64,000 nt of DNA, taken from assembly GCF_014190935.1 (NCBI RefSeq), contig NZ_JACHVV010000001.1, positions 310,001 to 374,000 of the forward strand, written 5' to 3'. Position 1 is the stretch's first letter, and each line of letters opens with the position of its first letter. The position numbers were made by a program, and so were the translations under genes. Origin of the DNA: Chryseomonas sp014190935 (GTDB lineage: Bacteria > Pseudomonadota > Gammaproteobacteria > Pseudomonadales > Pseudomonadaceae). This document shows, in pieces, positions 43,348-52,584 of this stretch. The notes under the pieces were generated by a model that saw only the letters and a list, made by a program, of their open reading frames with translations, did not search any database and was not told where the DNA came from.

Positions 43348-44694
43348 ATGACAGCAACCGTCGATACAACAACTACTACAGCTCCCGCGCCCAAAGTGCC
43401 CGTCAAGCAGCCGCTCTACAAGAGCCTGTACTTCCAGGTAATCCTGGCGATCGTCCTGGGTATTCTGCTCGGCCATTTCTATCCCCAGACCGGTGCTGCC
43501 ATGAAGCCCCTGGGTGACGGCTTCATCAAGCTGATCAAGATGGTCATCGCGCCCATCATCTTCTGCACCGTGGTGACCGGTATCGCCGGCATGCAGAACA
43601 TGAAGGCCGTGGGCAAGACCGGCGGCATGGCGCTGCTGTACTTCGAGATCTTCTCCACCATCGCGCTGCTGATCGGCCTGATCGTGGTCAACGTCGTCCA
43701 GCCCGGCGCCGGCATGAACGTCGACGTCAGCACCCTGGACACCAAGGGCATCGCTGCCTACGCCGCTGCCGCCGAGAAGCAGAGCACCATCGACTTCCTG
43801 CTGAACATCATCCCGTCGACGGTCGTCAACGCCTTCGCCACGGGTGAGATCCTGCAGGTCCTGTTCTTCGCCGTGCTGTTTGGCTACGCCCTGCATCGCC
43901 TGGGCGAGACCGGTCAGCTGGTGTTCAACTTCATCGACCGCATCTCCCACGTCTTCTTCAACATCATCAACGTCATCATGAAGCTCGCCCCCATCGGCGC
44001 CTTCGGTGCCATGGCGTTCACCATCGGCAAATACGGCGTCGGCACCCTGGTGCAGCTGGGCTACCTGATGGCCTGCTTCTACATCACCTGCCTGCTGTTC
44101 GTGCTGCTGGTGCTGGGCGCTGTGACGCGCATGCACGGCTTCAGCATCCTCAAGTTCATCAAGTACATCCGTGAAGAACTGCTGATCGTGCTGGGTACCT
44201 CGTCTTCCGAGTCCGCCCTGCCGCGCATGCTGACCAAGATGCAGAAGCTGGGCGCCGAGAAGTCGGTGGTTGGCCTGGTGATCCCCACCGGCTACTCCTT
44301 CAACCTCGACGGTACCGCCATCTACCTGACCATGGCCGCGGTGTTCATCGCCCAGGCCACCAATACCCAGATGGACATCACCCACCAGATCACCCTGCTG
44401 CTGGTGCTGCTGATCTCCTCCAAGGGCGCTGCGGGCGTCACCGGTAGCGGCTTCATCGTGCTGGCCGCCACCCTGTCCGCCGTCGGTCACGTACCGGTCG
44501 CCGGCCTGGCGCTGATCCTGGGTATCGACCGCTTCATGTCCGAAGCCCGCGCCCTGACCAACCTGGTCGGCAACGGCGTGGCCTCCATCGTGGTCGCCAA
44601 GTGGTGCGGCCAGCTGGACGAGCAGACCCTGAAGACCGAACTCGCTCGCGGCCCGAACGCCGTCGAAGTCGAGGAAGCTCGCCAGCCTGCCTGA
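43348..44694 (+). CDS. dctA: C4-dicarboxylate transporter DctA
   Basis: 448 residues with the DAACS/glutamate-carrier fold: N-terminal KSLYFQVILAIVLGILLGHF, LGTSSSESALPRML (the serine-rich hairpin), PTGYSFNLDGTAIYLTMA and GIDRFMSEARALTN. It imports succinate, fumarate and malate with protons or sodium. ATG 43348 with AAGGGA eight bases upstream was chosen over a longer frame; a Thr-rich VDTTTTTAPAP precedes the first helix. Transcription from a sigma-54 promoter is likely (43170), with a strong terminator downstream. Confidence 0.95.
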   Translation: MTATVDTTTTTAPAPKVPVKQPLYKSLYFQVILAIVLGILLGHFYPQTGAAMKPLGDGFIKLIKMVIAPIIFCTVVTGIAGMQNMKAVGKTGGMALLYFEIFSTIALLIGLIVVNVVQPGAGMNVDVSTLDTKGIAAYAAAAEKQSTIDFLLNIIPSTVVNAFATGEILQVLFFAVLFGYALHRLGETGQLVFNFIDRISHVFFNIINVIMKLAPIGAFGAMAFTIGKYGVGTLVQLGYLMACFYITCLLFVLLVLGAVTRMHGFSILKFIKYIREELLIVLGTSSSESALPRMLTKMQKLGAEKSVVGLVIPTGYSFNLDGTAIYLTMAAVFIAQATNTQMDITHQITLLLVLLISSKGAAGVTGSGFIVLAATLSAVGHVPVAGLALILGIDRFMSEARALTNLVGNGVASIVVAKWCGQLDEQTLKTELARGPNAVEVEEARQPA

Positions 44695-44743
44695 GCCTGA
44701 TGCGAGGGCCGCTCCTTGAGCGGTCCCTGCGGCAACGACGAGA

Positions 44744-44776
44744 CGCCCGTATCGAGAGATACGGGCGTTTTCTTTT
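44744..44776 (+). terminator. Intrinsic terminator of dctA
   Basis: CGCCCGTATC (44744-44753), loop GAGA, GATACGGGCG (44758-44767), then TTTTCTTTT. Clean Rho-independent form, 50 bp past the dctA stop. Confidence 0.92.
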
Positions 44777-45102
44777 GCGCAGGATTCGGTGCGGGGAGGG
44801 CGTCGGTGGCGCGCCTGGCTGAGCGTGCCGGGCGGTTTATCGGCGGGGGCTCAGTTGACGGCCAGTTTGTTAGGGCGGCAGCTCCACCATGCAGCTGAGT
44901 GCCAGCCAGGCAGGCTATGGCGAAGGGCGGCAGGGCACCATGGTAGGTCTTGCGAGCGCTCTTTCGCCGAAGGGCTGGTTGGGGCTGAGGGACTGACGCC
45001 ATGGGCGTCGGGCAGGCGCGTGCGGCCCACCAGGCAGGGTGGTCATAGCCGGGTTGTCGAGGAACAGGGATAGGGGGAGGAGCGGGTAACAGCAGGAGGG
45101 GT

Positions 45103-45129
45103 GAAGCGCTGGCAGGCCGCCAGCGCTTC
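45103..45129 (-). terminator. Hairpin after the FucP-type transporter gene
   Basis: GAAGCGCTGG (45103-45112), seven-base loop, CCAGCGCTTC (45120-45129), eight bases beyond the leftward stop. No T-run, so termination is uncertain. Between this and the dctA terminator (44777-45102) nothing recognisable was seen. Confidence 0.45.
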
Positions 45130-45137
45130 GGGGTGGA

Positions 45138-46352
45138 TCAGCGACGCAGGGTGGGGCGATAGCCCATCACGCCGTAGAACAGGATGTAGAGGTAGCAGGC
45201 CAGCGGGATCAGGAAGGAAGGCAGCAGGCCGATGGTGTCGGCGAAGTAGCCCTGGATGGCCGGCACCAGCGCGCCACCGACGATACCCATGCACAGCAGG
45301 CCCGAACCCTTGGAGGTGAACTTGCCCAGGCCCTTGAGTGCCAGGGAGAAGATCGTCGGGAACATGATGGAGTTGAAGAAGCCGATGGCCAGCAGCGCCC
45401 ACATGGCGACCTTGCCACCCTGCAGCACGGCGATGGCCAGCAATACGCCGATGGCGATGGCGTTGAAGGTCAGCACCAGGTTCGGCCGCACCTTGGTCAT
45501 GATCACGCCGCCGATGAAGCGACCGATCATGGCGCCACCCCAGTACAGCGACAGGTACTTGGCGGCGGTGGCGGCGTTCAGGCCGGCCACGTCCGGGCTT
45601 TCCATCAGGCTCACCAGGTAGCTGCCGATGGAGACTTCCGCGCCCACGTACATGAAGATGCCGACCACGCCGAGCAGCAGGTGGCGATAGGCCCAGACGC
45701 TGCTGGCGGTCAGGGCGTTCTCGTCGGTGGTGTTGTCCTGTTCGGTGTCCTTGATCTGCGGCAGGCGGAAGAGGCCGATGATCACCGCCAGGGCGACCAG
45801 CATGCCGGCCAGGATCAGGTAGGGCAGCTGCACCGAGTGGGCGGCGGAGTCTTCACCGACCAGCGCCAGGATGGTCACCGCGCCCACCAGCGGGCCGACG
45901 GTGGTACCCAGGGAGTTGAAGGCCTGGGTCAGGTTGAGGCGCGAGGCCGCGGTTTCCGGCTTGCCGAGGATGGTGACATAGGGATTCGCCGCCACCTGCA
46001 GCACGGTGATACCGGCCGCCAGCACGAACAGGGCGGTCAGGAAGAAGCCGTAGGACTGGGCTCCGGCCGCTGGGTAGAACAGCACGCAACCGACGCCGGC
46101 GGTGAGCAGGCCAACGATGATGCCCTTCTTGTAGCCCAGGCTTTCCACCAGGCGACCCGCTGGGAAGGACACGATGAAATAGGCGGTGAAGAAGCAGAAC
46201 TGGATCAGCGAGGCCTGCAGGTAGCTGAGGGTGAAGACCGCCTTGAGGTGGGGAATGAGGATGTCGTTCAGCGAGGTGATCAGACCCCACATGAAGAACA
46301 GCATGGTGAGGACGATCAAGGGTCCGCGGTAGCTCTGGTTTTGATTGTGCAT
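45138..46352 (-). CDS. FucP-type sugar:H+ symporter (MFS)
   Basis: 404 residues, twelve membrane segments. FFMWGLITSLNDILIPHLK at the start and the substrate-helix pattern VAANPYVTILGKPETAASRLNL (split here) match the FucP/glucose-galactose transporter family. The substrate could be fucose, glucose, galactose or another hexose; not decidable from sequence. GGAG precedes ATG 46352. Monocistronic, with a perfect 14-bp palindrome 48 bp upstream that may be a LacI-type operator. It lies downstream of fabB but is cut off from it by a terminator. Confidence 0.85.
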   Translation of the reverse strand: MHNQNQSYRGPLIVLTMLFFMWGLITSLNDILIPHLKAVFTLSYLQASLIQFCFFTAYFIVSFPAGRLVESLGYKKGIIVGLLTAGVGCVLFYPAAGAQSYGFFLTALFVLAAGITVLQVAANPYVTILGKPETAASRLNLTQAFNSLGTTVGPLVGAVTILALVGEDSAAHSVQLPYLILAGMLVALAVIIGLFRLPQIKDTEQDNTTDENALTASSVWAYRHLLLGVVGIFMYVGAEVSIGSYLVSLMESPDVAGLNAATAAKYLSLYWGGAMIGRFIGGVIMTKVRPNLVLTFNAIAIGVLLAIAVLQGGKVAMWALLAIGFFNSIMFPTIFSLALKGLGKFTSKGSGLLCMGIVGGALVPAIQGYFADTIGLLPSFLIPLACYLYILFYGVMGYRPTLRR

Positions 46353-46399
46353 TGGGGCTCCATGGGTACTACAGTTTCTTGTTTCTGTCCGGCCTGGCC

Positions 46400-46413
46400 A
46401 GACAGCGCTGTCT
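46400..46413. promoter_or_regulatory. Perfect palindrome AGACAGCGCTGTCT, candidate operator
   Basis: Fourteen-base perfect palindrome with central CG, 48-61 bp before the FucP-type start codon. LacI-family operators have this symmetry and central CG. No LacI gene is in the window, so the regulator would be elsewhere. Confidence 0.45.
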
Positions 46414-46562
46414 ATGGCGGCTGCGCAGACACGGCGAAGCGGCGCGAGATTAAGCTATTCACGCTGCTGAATCCATTCTTCCTAGAGGTTCGCAGGCGAA
46501 GTGCCGGCGCCTTCGACCGCGGGGCTGGTGACCGGTTCAGCCGGGCAGGGAGCAGAAATGAA

Positions 46563-46585
46563 AAACGGCGCCAGAGGCGCCGTTT
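46563..46585 (-). terminator. Intrinsic terminator of fabB
   Basis: Arms AAACGGCGCC (46563-46572) and GGCGCCGTTT (46576-46585) with a three-base loop, followed on the leftward strand by more Ts (complement of 46560-46562). It is 22 bp beyond the fabB stop. Confidence 0.88.
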
Positions 46586-46607
46586 GGGTCACACAAGCGA
46601 GGCGCTA

Positions 46608-47825
46608 TCAGCCCTGCCAGCGCTTCAGGACCAGAGTGGCGTTGGTGCCGCCAAAGCCGAAGCTGTTGCTCATGACGAGGTCCAGCTTGGCGTCTTCTCT
46701 GGTCTCGCGCAGGATCGGCAGGTCGGCGACCTCCGGATCCAGCTCGTCGATGTTGGCCGAGCCGGCGATGAAGTTGCCTTCCATCATCAGCATGCAGTAG
46801 ATGGCCTCGTGCACACCGGCTGCGCCCAGGGAGTGACCCGACAGGCTCTTGGTGGAGCTGATGGCCGGAGCCTTGTCGCCGAACACGGCGCGCACGCCCT
46901 TGATCTCGGCCACGTCGCCCACCGGGGTGGAGGTGCCGTGGGTGTTCAGGTAGTCGATCTCGCCATCGACGGTGGACAGCGCCTGCTGCATGCAGCGGAT
47001 GGCGCCTTCGCCACTCGGGGCGACCATGTCGTAGCCATCGGACGTCGCGCCGTAGCCGACGATCTCGGCGTAGATCTTGGCGCCACGGGCCAGGGCGTGT
47101 TCGAGTTCCTCGACCACCACCATGCCGCCGCCGCCGGCGATGACGAAACCGTCACGCTTGCTGTCGTAGGCACGGGACGCCTTTTCCGGCGTCTCGTTGT
47201 AGTCGCTGGAAAGCGCGCCCATGGCATCGAACAGCATGCTCTGGCTCCAGTGCTCTTCCTCGCCGCCGCCGGCGAAGACGACGTCCTGCTTGCCGAGCTG
47301 GATCTGCTCCATGGCCAGGCCGATGCAGTGGGCGCTGGTGGCGCAGGCCGAGGCTACGGAGTAGTTCAGGCCCTTGATCTTGAAGGGGGTGGCCAGGCAG
47401 GCGGAAACCGTGCTGCTCATGGTCCGGGTCACGCGGTAGGGACCGACGCGCTTGACGCCCTTCTCGCGCAGGATATCCAGGGCTTCCATCTGGTTGAAGG
47501 TGGAAGCGCCACCGGAACCGGCGATCAGGCCGGTACGGGGATTGGAGACCTGGTCTTCGGACAGGCCGGAGTCCTTGATCGCCTGCTCCATCGCCAGATA
47601 GGCGTAGGCAGCGGCATCGCCGACGAAGCGCTTGACCTTGCGGTCGATCAATTCTTCGAGGTTCAGGTCGATGGAACCGGAAACCTGACTGCGCAGACCC
47701 ATCTCGGCATATTCCGGATTGTGACGGATGCCGGCACGGCCTGCGCGCAGGTTGGCGGAAACGGTGTCTTTATCATTGCCCAGGCACGAAACGATACCCA
47801 GACCGGTAATGACGACGCGACGCAT
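46608..47825 (-). CDS. fabB: 3-Oxoacyl-ACP synthase I (KAS I)
   Basis: 405 residues of the thiolase fold. The active-site Cys is in SVASACATSAHCIG (about 161), and the two histidines are in LNTHGTSTPVGD and SLSGHSLGAAG. Terminal SNSFGFGGTNATLVLKRW is canonical. It elongates unsaturated acyl-ACPs made by FabA with malonyl-ACP in the cytoplasm. It follows fabA by 11 bp, so the pair forms the classical fabAB operon for unsaturated fatty acids. No DesT/FabR operator was recognised upstream. Confidence 0.96.
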   Translation of the reverse strand: MRRVVITGLGIVSCLGNDKDTVSANLRAGRAGIRHNPEYAEMGLRSQVSGSIDLNLEELIDRKVKRFVGDAAAYAYLAMEQAIKDSGLSEDQVSNPRTGLIAGSGGASTFNQMEALDILREKGVKRVGPYRVTRTMSSTVSACLATPFKIKGLNYSVASACATSAHCIGLAMEQIQLGKQDVVFAGGGEEEHWSQSMLFDAMGALSSDYNETPEKASRAYDSKRDGFVIAGGGGMVVVEELEHALARGAKIYAEIVGYGATSDGYDMVAPSGEGAIRCMQQALSTVDGEIDYLNTHGTSTPVGDVAEIKGVRAVFGDKAPAISSTKSLSGHSLGAAGVHEAIYCMLMMEGNFIAGSANIDELDPEVADLPILRETREDAKLDLVMSNSFGFGGTNATLVLKRWQG

Positions 47826-47836
47826 GCGAAAAGCCC

Positions 47837-48352
47837 TTAGAAGCTATCGGTGGAAGTGAACAGGCCAACGCGCAGACCTTCGGCGGAGTAGATCTCGCGG
47901 CCGTCCACGCTAACGGTGCCATCGGCGATGGCGAGAATCAGCGACCTGTTGATGGTGCGTTTGATATGGATATTGTAGGTGACCTTCTTGGCGGTCGGCA
48001 GTACCTGGCCGAAGAACTTCACTTCGCCAGAGCCCAGGGCGCGACCGCGACCCGGATTGCCCTGCCAGCCAAGGTAGAAACCGACCAGCTGCCACATGGC
48101 ATCCAGGCCCAGGCAGCCCGGCATCACCGGATCACCTTCGAAATGGCAGCCGAAAAACCAGAGGTCGGGACGGATATCGAGTTCCGCCACCAGTTCGCCC
48201 TTGCCGTATTTCCCGCCTACCTCACTGATATGCACGATCCGATCGATCATCAGCATGTTCGGTGCGGGCAATTGGGCATTGCCCGGACCGAAGAGCTCGC
48301 CACGGCTGCAGCGCAGCAAGTCTTCGTAGGTAAAGGCGTGTTGTTTGGTCAT
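47837..48352 (-). CDS. fabA: 3-Hydroxydecanoyl-ACP dehydratase/isomerase
   Basis: 171 residues, exact E. coli-like size. The catalytic pair is His70 in FFGCHFEGDP and Asp84 in MPGCLGLDA. It dehydrates 3-hydroxydecanoyl-ACP and isomerises trans-2 to cis-3-decenoyl-ACP, the branch point for unsaturated fatty acids. AGGAG precedes the ATG at 48352; the longer open frame upstream is not coding. First gene of the fabA-fabB operon, divergent from gpsA. Confidence 0.97.
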   Translation of the reverse strand: MTKQHAFTYEDLLRCSRGELFGPGNAQLPAPNMLMIDRIVHISEVGGKYGKGELVAELDIRPDLWFFGCHFEGDPVMPGCLGLDAMWQLVGFYLGWQGNPGRGRALGSGEVKFFGQVLPTAKKVTYNIHIKRTINRSLILAIADGTVSVDGREIYSAEGLRVGLFTSTDSF

Positions 48353-48585
48353 GCAAGCTCCTGTAGCTGGCCTAGGTCCAGGCTCTGGCGACTCCAATGG
48401 TCGCTCTGGGTATGGCTTCGTGTAGCAGTAGACTGCCGGGGCATGGGGAAAGTCACAGGCCAGCGCCCCGCTCGTTAACGGACCATTGTGCACTTTCCGC
48501 AGTCAATTCTCCATCCTGGGCCGCGCGAGCGGCTACCGTATACTGGCGACGAGGCCGCGCGATCGCGGTGAAGCCGAGAGTTTCG

Positions 48586-49608
48586 ATGACAGTCCAATCC
48601 CCCATCGCCGTCCTGGGCGGCGGCAGTTTCGGTACCGCCCTGGCCAATCTGGTCGCCGAGAACGGGCTGCCGGTGCGCCTGTGGATGCGTGATCCGCAAC
48701 AGGCCGAGACCATTCGTCGCGAGCGCGAGAATCCGCGCTATCTGAAGGGCATCAAGGTGCACGCCGCGGTCGAGGCCACCAGCGACCTGCAGGGTGCCAT
48801 CCAGGGCTGCGAACTGATCCTGGTGGCGCTGCCGTCGAGCGCGCTGCGCCAGGCGCTGGCGCCCATCGCCCAGCAACTGGAAGGGCGCTTTCTGGTCAGC
48901 ACCACCAAGGGCATCGAGGCGCATTCCTTCATGCTGATGAGCGAGATCCTCGCGGAAATCGTGCCGCGGGCACGCATCGGCATCATCTCCGGGCCCAACC
49001 TTGCCCGCGAGATCGCCGAGCACCAGCTCACCGCCACCGTGGTGGCCAGCGAGGACGAAGAGGTCTGTCGGCGGGTCCAGGCGGCGCTGCACGGTCGCAC
49101 CTTCCGCGTCTATGCCAGCGCCGACCGCCTCGGCGTGGAGCTGGCCGGTGCCCTGAAGAACGTCTACGCCATCATCGCCGGCATGGCCGCGGCCCTGGCG
49201 ATGGGCGAGAACACCCGCAGCATGCTGATCACCCGGGCCCTGGCCGAGATGACCCGCTTCGCCGTGCAGCGTGGCGCCAATCCCATCACCTACCTGGGCC
49301 TGGCCGGGGTAGGGGACCTGATCGTGACCTGCTCGTCGGAGAAGAGCCGCAACTACCGGGTGGGCCATGCCCTCGGCCGAGGACTGACCCTGGACGAGGC
49401 GGTGGCGCAGATCGGCGAGACCGCCGAGGGCGTCAACACCCTGCGCGTGCTCAAGGAAAAAGCGGATGAGCTGGGCGTCTACATGCCCCTGGTCAACGGC
49501 CTCTATGCGATCCTGTTCGAGGGTCGCAGCCTGGGCCAGGTGATCGAGGCCCTGATGGGCGGCGAGCCTAAGACCGATGTCGATGTGGCGGACGCCCCTT
49601 TTAACTGA
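48586..49608 (+). CDS. gpsA: Glycerol-3-phosphate dehydrogenase [NAD(P)+]
   Basis: 340 residues. N-terminal NAD site AVLGGGSFGTALANLVA, catalytic Lys in ELAGALKNVYAI (about 190) and LAGVGDLIVTCSSEKSRN, all standard GpsA. It reduces dihydroxyacetone phosphate to glycerol-3-phosphate for phospholipid synthesis. A TATACT -10-like element lies 42 bp before the ATG (48539-48544). Start chosen at 48586 because MTVQSPIAVLGGG begins the fold; the longer frame is unconvincing. It heads a rightward run of small genes, sitting opposite fabA, so both sides of the gap serve lipid synthesis. Confidence 0.95.
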   Translation: MTVQSPIAVLGGGSFGTALANLVAENGLPVRLWMRDPQQAETIRRERENPRYLKGIKVHAAVEATSDLQGAIQGCELILVALPSSALRQALAPIAQQLEGRFLVSTTKGIEAHSFMLMSEILAEIVPRARIGIISGPNLAREIAEHQLTATVVASEDEEVCRRVQAALHGRTFRVYASADRLGVELAGALKNVYAIIAGMAAALAMGENTRSMLITRALAEMTRFAVQRGANPITYLGLAGVGDLIVTCSSEKSRNYRVGHALGRGLTLDEAVAQIGETAEGVNTLRVLKEKADELGVYMPLVNGLYAILFEGRSLGQVIEALMGGEPKTDVDVADAPFN

Positions 49609-49639
49609 GCCGCTACACTGTCTGAAAAGAGGAATTCCC

Positions 49640-49939
49640 ATGTCTCAACCCGAGCATTCCCGCGAGCTACTGGGCCTGCGCCTGATCTGGATGCTGCTGT
49701 TCCTGTTCGTCTGGCTGGGTGCGCAGTACGTGCTGGCGGGGGTGGTGCTGGTGCAACTGGTGGTGCGCCTGATCAAGGGCGAGGCCAACCCCGGGCTGAT
49801 CGCCTTCGGCGCCGCCCTGGGCGCCTATCTGGCGCAGATCGTCCGCTTTGGCACCTTTGCCAGCGAAGTGAAGCCTTGGCCCTTCGCCGACTGGCCGGCC
49901 ACCGAGCAACCCGACGACCGCTCCGCCACCGCGCCATGA
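49640..49939 (+). CDS. DUF4389 small membrane protein
   Basis: 99 residues with two to three hydrophobic segments (GLRLIWMLLFLFVWLGAQYV, VVLVQLVVRLI, AFGAALGAYLAQIVRF), a DUF4389-type layout. Function unknown. GAGGAA precedes ATG 49640, 31 bp after the gpsA stop. Its stop overlaps the sixA start by ATGA, so it is cotranslated. This gpsA-DUF4389-sixA order is shared with other pseudomonads as I recall. Confidence 0.78.
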   Translation: MSQPEHSRELLGLRLIWMLLFLFVWLGAQYVLAGVVLVQLVVRLIKGEANPGLIAFGAALGAYLAQIVRFGTFASEVKPWPFADWPATEQPDDRSATAP

Positions 49940-50391
49940 AACTCTGGCTGCTGCGGCATGGCGAAGCCGAGGCGCGGGCGCCGAGCGACGAGGTGCGCGA
50001 ACTGACCGCGGCCGGGCGCGCCGAGGTGTTGCGCAGCGCCCTACAGCTCAAGGATGCGCAGCTGCAGCTCATCCTGGCCAGTCCCTACGTCAGGGCGCAG
50101 CAGACGGCGGCCCTGGTCCGGCAGCAACTGGGCTGGCCGGGCGAGGTGCGCAGCGTCTCCTGGGCCACGCCCGACGGCGAGCCGGAGCGCGCCCTGGCGG
50201 AACTGGCGCGGCTGGAGGTGGAGGAGCTGTTGCTGGTCACCCACAACCCCTTCGTCGGTGAACTGGCCGGCTGGTTGCTGCACGGTCATCGGCAGGCACC
50301 GGTGGCCATGGGCACCGCCTCCCTGCTATGCCTGGAAGCACCGCTGCCCCTGGCCGGCGGTTTCGATCTGGTCAGTCGCTTCCACGGCTGA
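49936..50391 (+). CDS. sixA: Phosphohistidine phosphatase SixA
   Basis: 151 residues of the histidine phosphatase (RHG) family: MKLWLLRHGEAEA supplies the catalytic His, and LLVTHNPFVGELAGWLLHG the second His. SixA removes phosphate from histidine phosphotransfer proteins in E. coli (ArcB, NPr); the Pseudomonas target is not established. ATGA overlap with the preceding membrane-protein gene. Confidence 0.9.
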   Translation: MKLWLLRHGEAEARAPSDEVRELTAAGRAEVLRSALQLKDAQLQLILASPYVRAQQTAALVRQQLGWPGEVRSVSWATPDGEPERALAELARLEVEELLLVTHNPFVGELAGWLLHGHRQAPVAMGTASLLCLEAPLPLAGGFDLVSRFHG

Positions 50392-50411
50392 CGCCCTTGC
50401 AAGGAAAGTAC

Positions 50412-50849
50412 ATGAGCATCTGGCAGACCCTTCCGGATCCCAAGGACCTCGCGCAAGCGCTCGAGAACACCCTGGCCGAACACCTGGACATGCGTATCGA
50501 AGCCTGGGACGACAGCAGCCTGACCGCCAGCATGGTGGTCGACCGCCGCACCCATCAGCCCATGGGACTGCTGCATGGCGGCGCCTCGGTGGCCCTGGCG
50601 GAAACTGTGGGGTCGATCGCCAGCATGCTCTGCGTGGATCGCTCGCGCTTCTATTGCGTGGGTCAGGAAATCAATGCCAACCACCTGCGCGGCGTCCGCT
50701 CCGGGCGGGTGACGGCGGTGGCTCGGCCCCTGCACCTGGGGCGCAGCAGCCATGTCTGGGACATCCGCCTGAGCGATGAGGAGGGGCGCCTGACCTGCGT
50801 CTCGCGCCTGACCGTGGCCGTGGTGCCGCTGCAACGGGACGCCTCCTAG
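50412..50849 (+). CDS. Hotdog-fold thioesterase (PaaI/YdiI-like)
   Basis: 145 residues. LLHGGASVALAETVGSIASML is the signature loop/helix with the acidic catalytic residue (Glu in AETVG), then NANHLRGVRSGRVTAVARPL and the final strands. Members hydrolyse acyl-CoAs such as 1,4-dihydroxy-2-naphthoyl-CoA or aryl-CoAs; a P. aeruginosa homologue at the equivalent position (PA1618 as I remember) has a solved structure. GGAAAGT precedes the ATG; same-strand run after sixA. Confidence 0.9.
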   Translation: MSIWQTLPDPKDLAQALENTLAEHLDMRIEAWDDSSLTASMVVDRRTHQPMGLLHGGASVALAETVGSIASMLCVDRSRFYCVGQEINANHLRGVRSGRVTAVARPLHLGRSSHVWDIRLSDEEGRLTCVSRLTVAVVPLQRDAS

Positions 50850-50886
50850 CCATGGCCAGCGTCTGGCTGGCAGGCGAGGCCGGCAT

Positions 50887-51768
50887 ATGACCGCCCAGGT
50901 GCAGGAACTGCGCCTGGAGTTGCCCCATATCGAGCTGAGCGCCCGGGTCTTCGGCCCGGAAGATGGCTATCCGGTGCTGGCGCTGCACGGCTGGCTCGAC
51001 AATGCCATGACCTTTGCCCAACTCGCCCCGCGGCTGCGCGGGCTGCGTATCGTCGCCCTGGATCTGCCCGGGCATGGCCTGTCGGCACATCGCCCCGCCG
51101 GTGTCGGCTATGCCATCCAGGACTATGGGCTGGACGTGCTCGCCGCCGCCCGGCAACTGGGCTGGAACCGCTTCGGCCTGCTCGGGCATTCCATGGGCGC
51201 CATCGTTGGCGTCATCGCCGCCGCCGCCCTGCCGGAGCAGATCGAGCGCCTGGCGCTGATCGATGGACTGCTGCCCTACACCACGCCCGCGGCGGAGGTC
51301 GCCGAGAAGCTGGGCAAGGCCCTGCTCGCCGAACTGGAATTGCCCAATCGGCGCAAGCCGGTTTACCCCACGGTGGAAGACGCCGTCGCGGCGCGGTTGA
51401 AGGGCGCCCTGACGGTCAGTCGCGAAGCCGCCGAGTTGCTTGCCGAGCGCGGCCTGATGGCGGTACCCGGCGGCTATACCTGGCGCTCCGATCCACGCTT
51501 GCGCCTGCCCAGCCGGATTCGCTTCACGCCGGAACAGGCCGCCGCCTGCCTGAGGGCCGTACGCTGCCCGACGGCCCTGGTGGTGGCCGCGGGCGGCCTC
51601 GTGGCGCCCCATGCCGAGGCCATGCGCCTGGCGCGGGAGCAGCCGAACCTTCGTCTTCATGAACTGCCCGGCGGGCACCATCTGCATCTGGACGATGCCG
51701 CGGGCGCCCAGGCCGTCGCAGATTGTTTCAATGCCTTCTTTGCCGCCGGCACCGGGCGCGGCGAATAA
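50887..51768 (+). CDS. Alpha/beta hydrolase
   Basis: 293 residues. Nucleophile elbow LLGHSMGAIVG (Ser at about 100), oxyanion HGW in LALHGWLDNAMTF, an acid region and the catalytic His in GGHHLHLDD. Typical serine hydrolase of unknown substrate. The start overlaps nothing; a 37-bp gap follows the thioesterase. It may process acyl compounds with its neighbour, but this is only positional. Confidence 0.88.
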   Translation: MTAQVQELRLELPHIELSARVFGPEDGYPVLALHGWLDNAMTFAQLAPRLRGLRIVALDLPGHGLSAHRPAGVGYAIQDYGLDVLAAARQLGWNRFGLLGHSMGAIVGVIAAAALPEQIERLALIDGLLPYTTPAAEVAEKLGKALLAELELPNRRKPVYPTVEDAVAARLKGALTVSREAAELLAERGLMAVPGGYTWRSDPRLRLPSRIRFTPEQAAACLRAVRCPTALVVAAGGLVAPHAEAMRLAREQPNLRLHELPGGHHLHLDDAAGAQAVADCFNAFFAAGTGRGE

Positions 51769-51774
51769 TGCGGC

Positions 51775-52584
51775 ATGCCTAGCCGTCCGTTGTGCTCGCG
51801 TTCCCCCTCCGTTCGACGCCTTCTGCTGATCGGCCTGCTGCTGTCCGCCGGGCTGGTGCAGGCGGAGGTATTGCCGGAGATCGCGCCCATGGATCATGCC
51901 CAGCTCGTGCGCGAAAGCGCACCGGCCAGCGCCGAACGCCTCTATCCGCTGGGACCGGTCAGTCGCATTGGCGGTCGTCTGCGCCTGGAGGACTCGCTGC
52001 AGGTGGAGGGCCAGCTGCAAACCCAGACCTTCGAACTGGCCAGCGGTCATCCGCCGCTGGCGCGGCTGGACAGCGAACGGCAGCGCCTGCAGCAGCAGGG
52101 CGCGACGCTGCTCTACTGGTGCGAGGGACGCGATTGCGGCGCCAGCAATGTCATCGCCAACAGCCTGTTGGGCGAGGCCATGCTCTATGGGCCGGATGAT
52201 CAGCAGGGGCTGCTGGTGCTGCAACTGGCGGAGCCGCAGACGGTGCTGACGCTCTATGGCATCACCCGTGGCAATCGTCGCGGCTACCTGCATGCCGAGC
52301 GGCTGCAGGCCGGCCAACCCCTGCCTGAACTGTTGCCGAGCGCTGCCACCCTGCTCAAGGAGTTGCAGCGCGACGGCCAGCTGCTCTTGCCCGCCCTGGA
52401 GCGGGCGCCGGAGCAACCCTGGATCGCCCGCCTCGCGGCGGCCCTGGCGCTCAACGGCGATGTGGCGGTGACCCTCGGCGGCGACCAGGCCACGGCCTGG
52501 CAGAGCGCCCTGCGCGAGGCGGGGATCCGCGCGCCGCGGCTGCAGACCGAGGCCGGCCGGGCCGCCGGGCTCTATCGCCGCTAG
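51775..52584 (+). CDS. Exported DUF4892 protein
   Basis: 269 residues: signal peptide (RRLLLIGLLLSAGLVQAEV) and a DUF4892 domain, with a cysteine pair in LLYWCEGRDCGASNVIAN. Function unknown; found next to the hydrolase in several pseudomonads. The start at 51775 is close after the hydrolase stop. Its TAG stop lies in the palindrome CTAG shared with the convergent transporter. Confidence 0.8.
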   Translation: MPSRPLCSRSPSVRRLLLIGLLLSAGLVQAEVLPEIAPMDHAQLVRESAPASAERLYPLGPVSRIGGRLRLEDSLQVEGQLQTQTFELASGHPPLARLDSERQRLQQQGATLLYWCEGRDCGASNVIANSLLGEAMLYGPDDQQGLLVLQLAEPQTVLTLYGITRGNRRGYLHAERLQAGQPLPELLPSAATLLKELQRDGQLLLPALERAPEQPWIARLAAALALNGDVAVTLGGDQATAWQSALREAGIRAPRLQTEAGRAAGLYRR

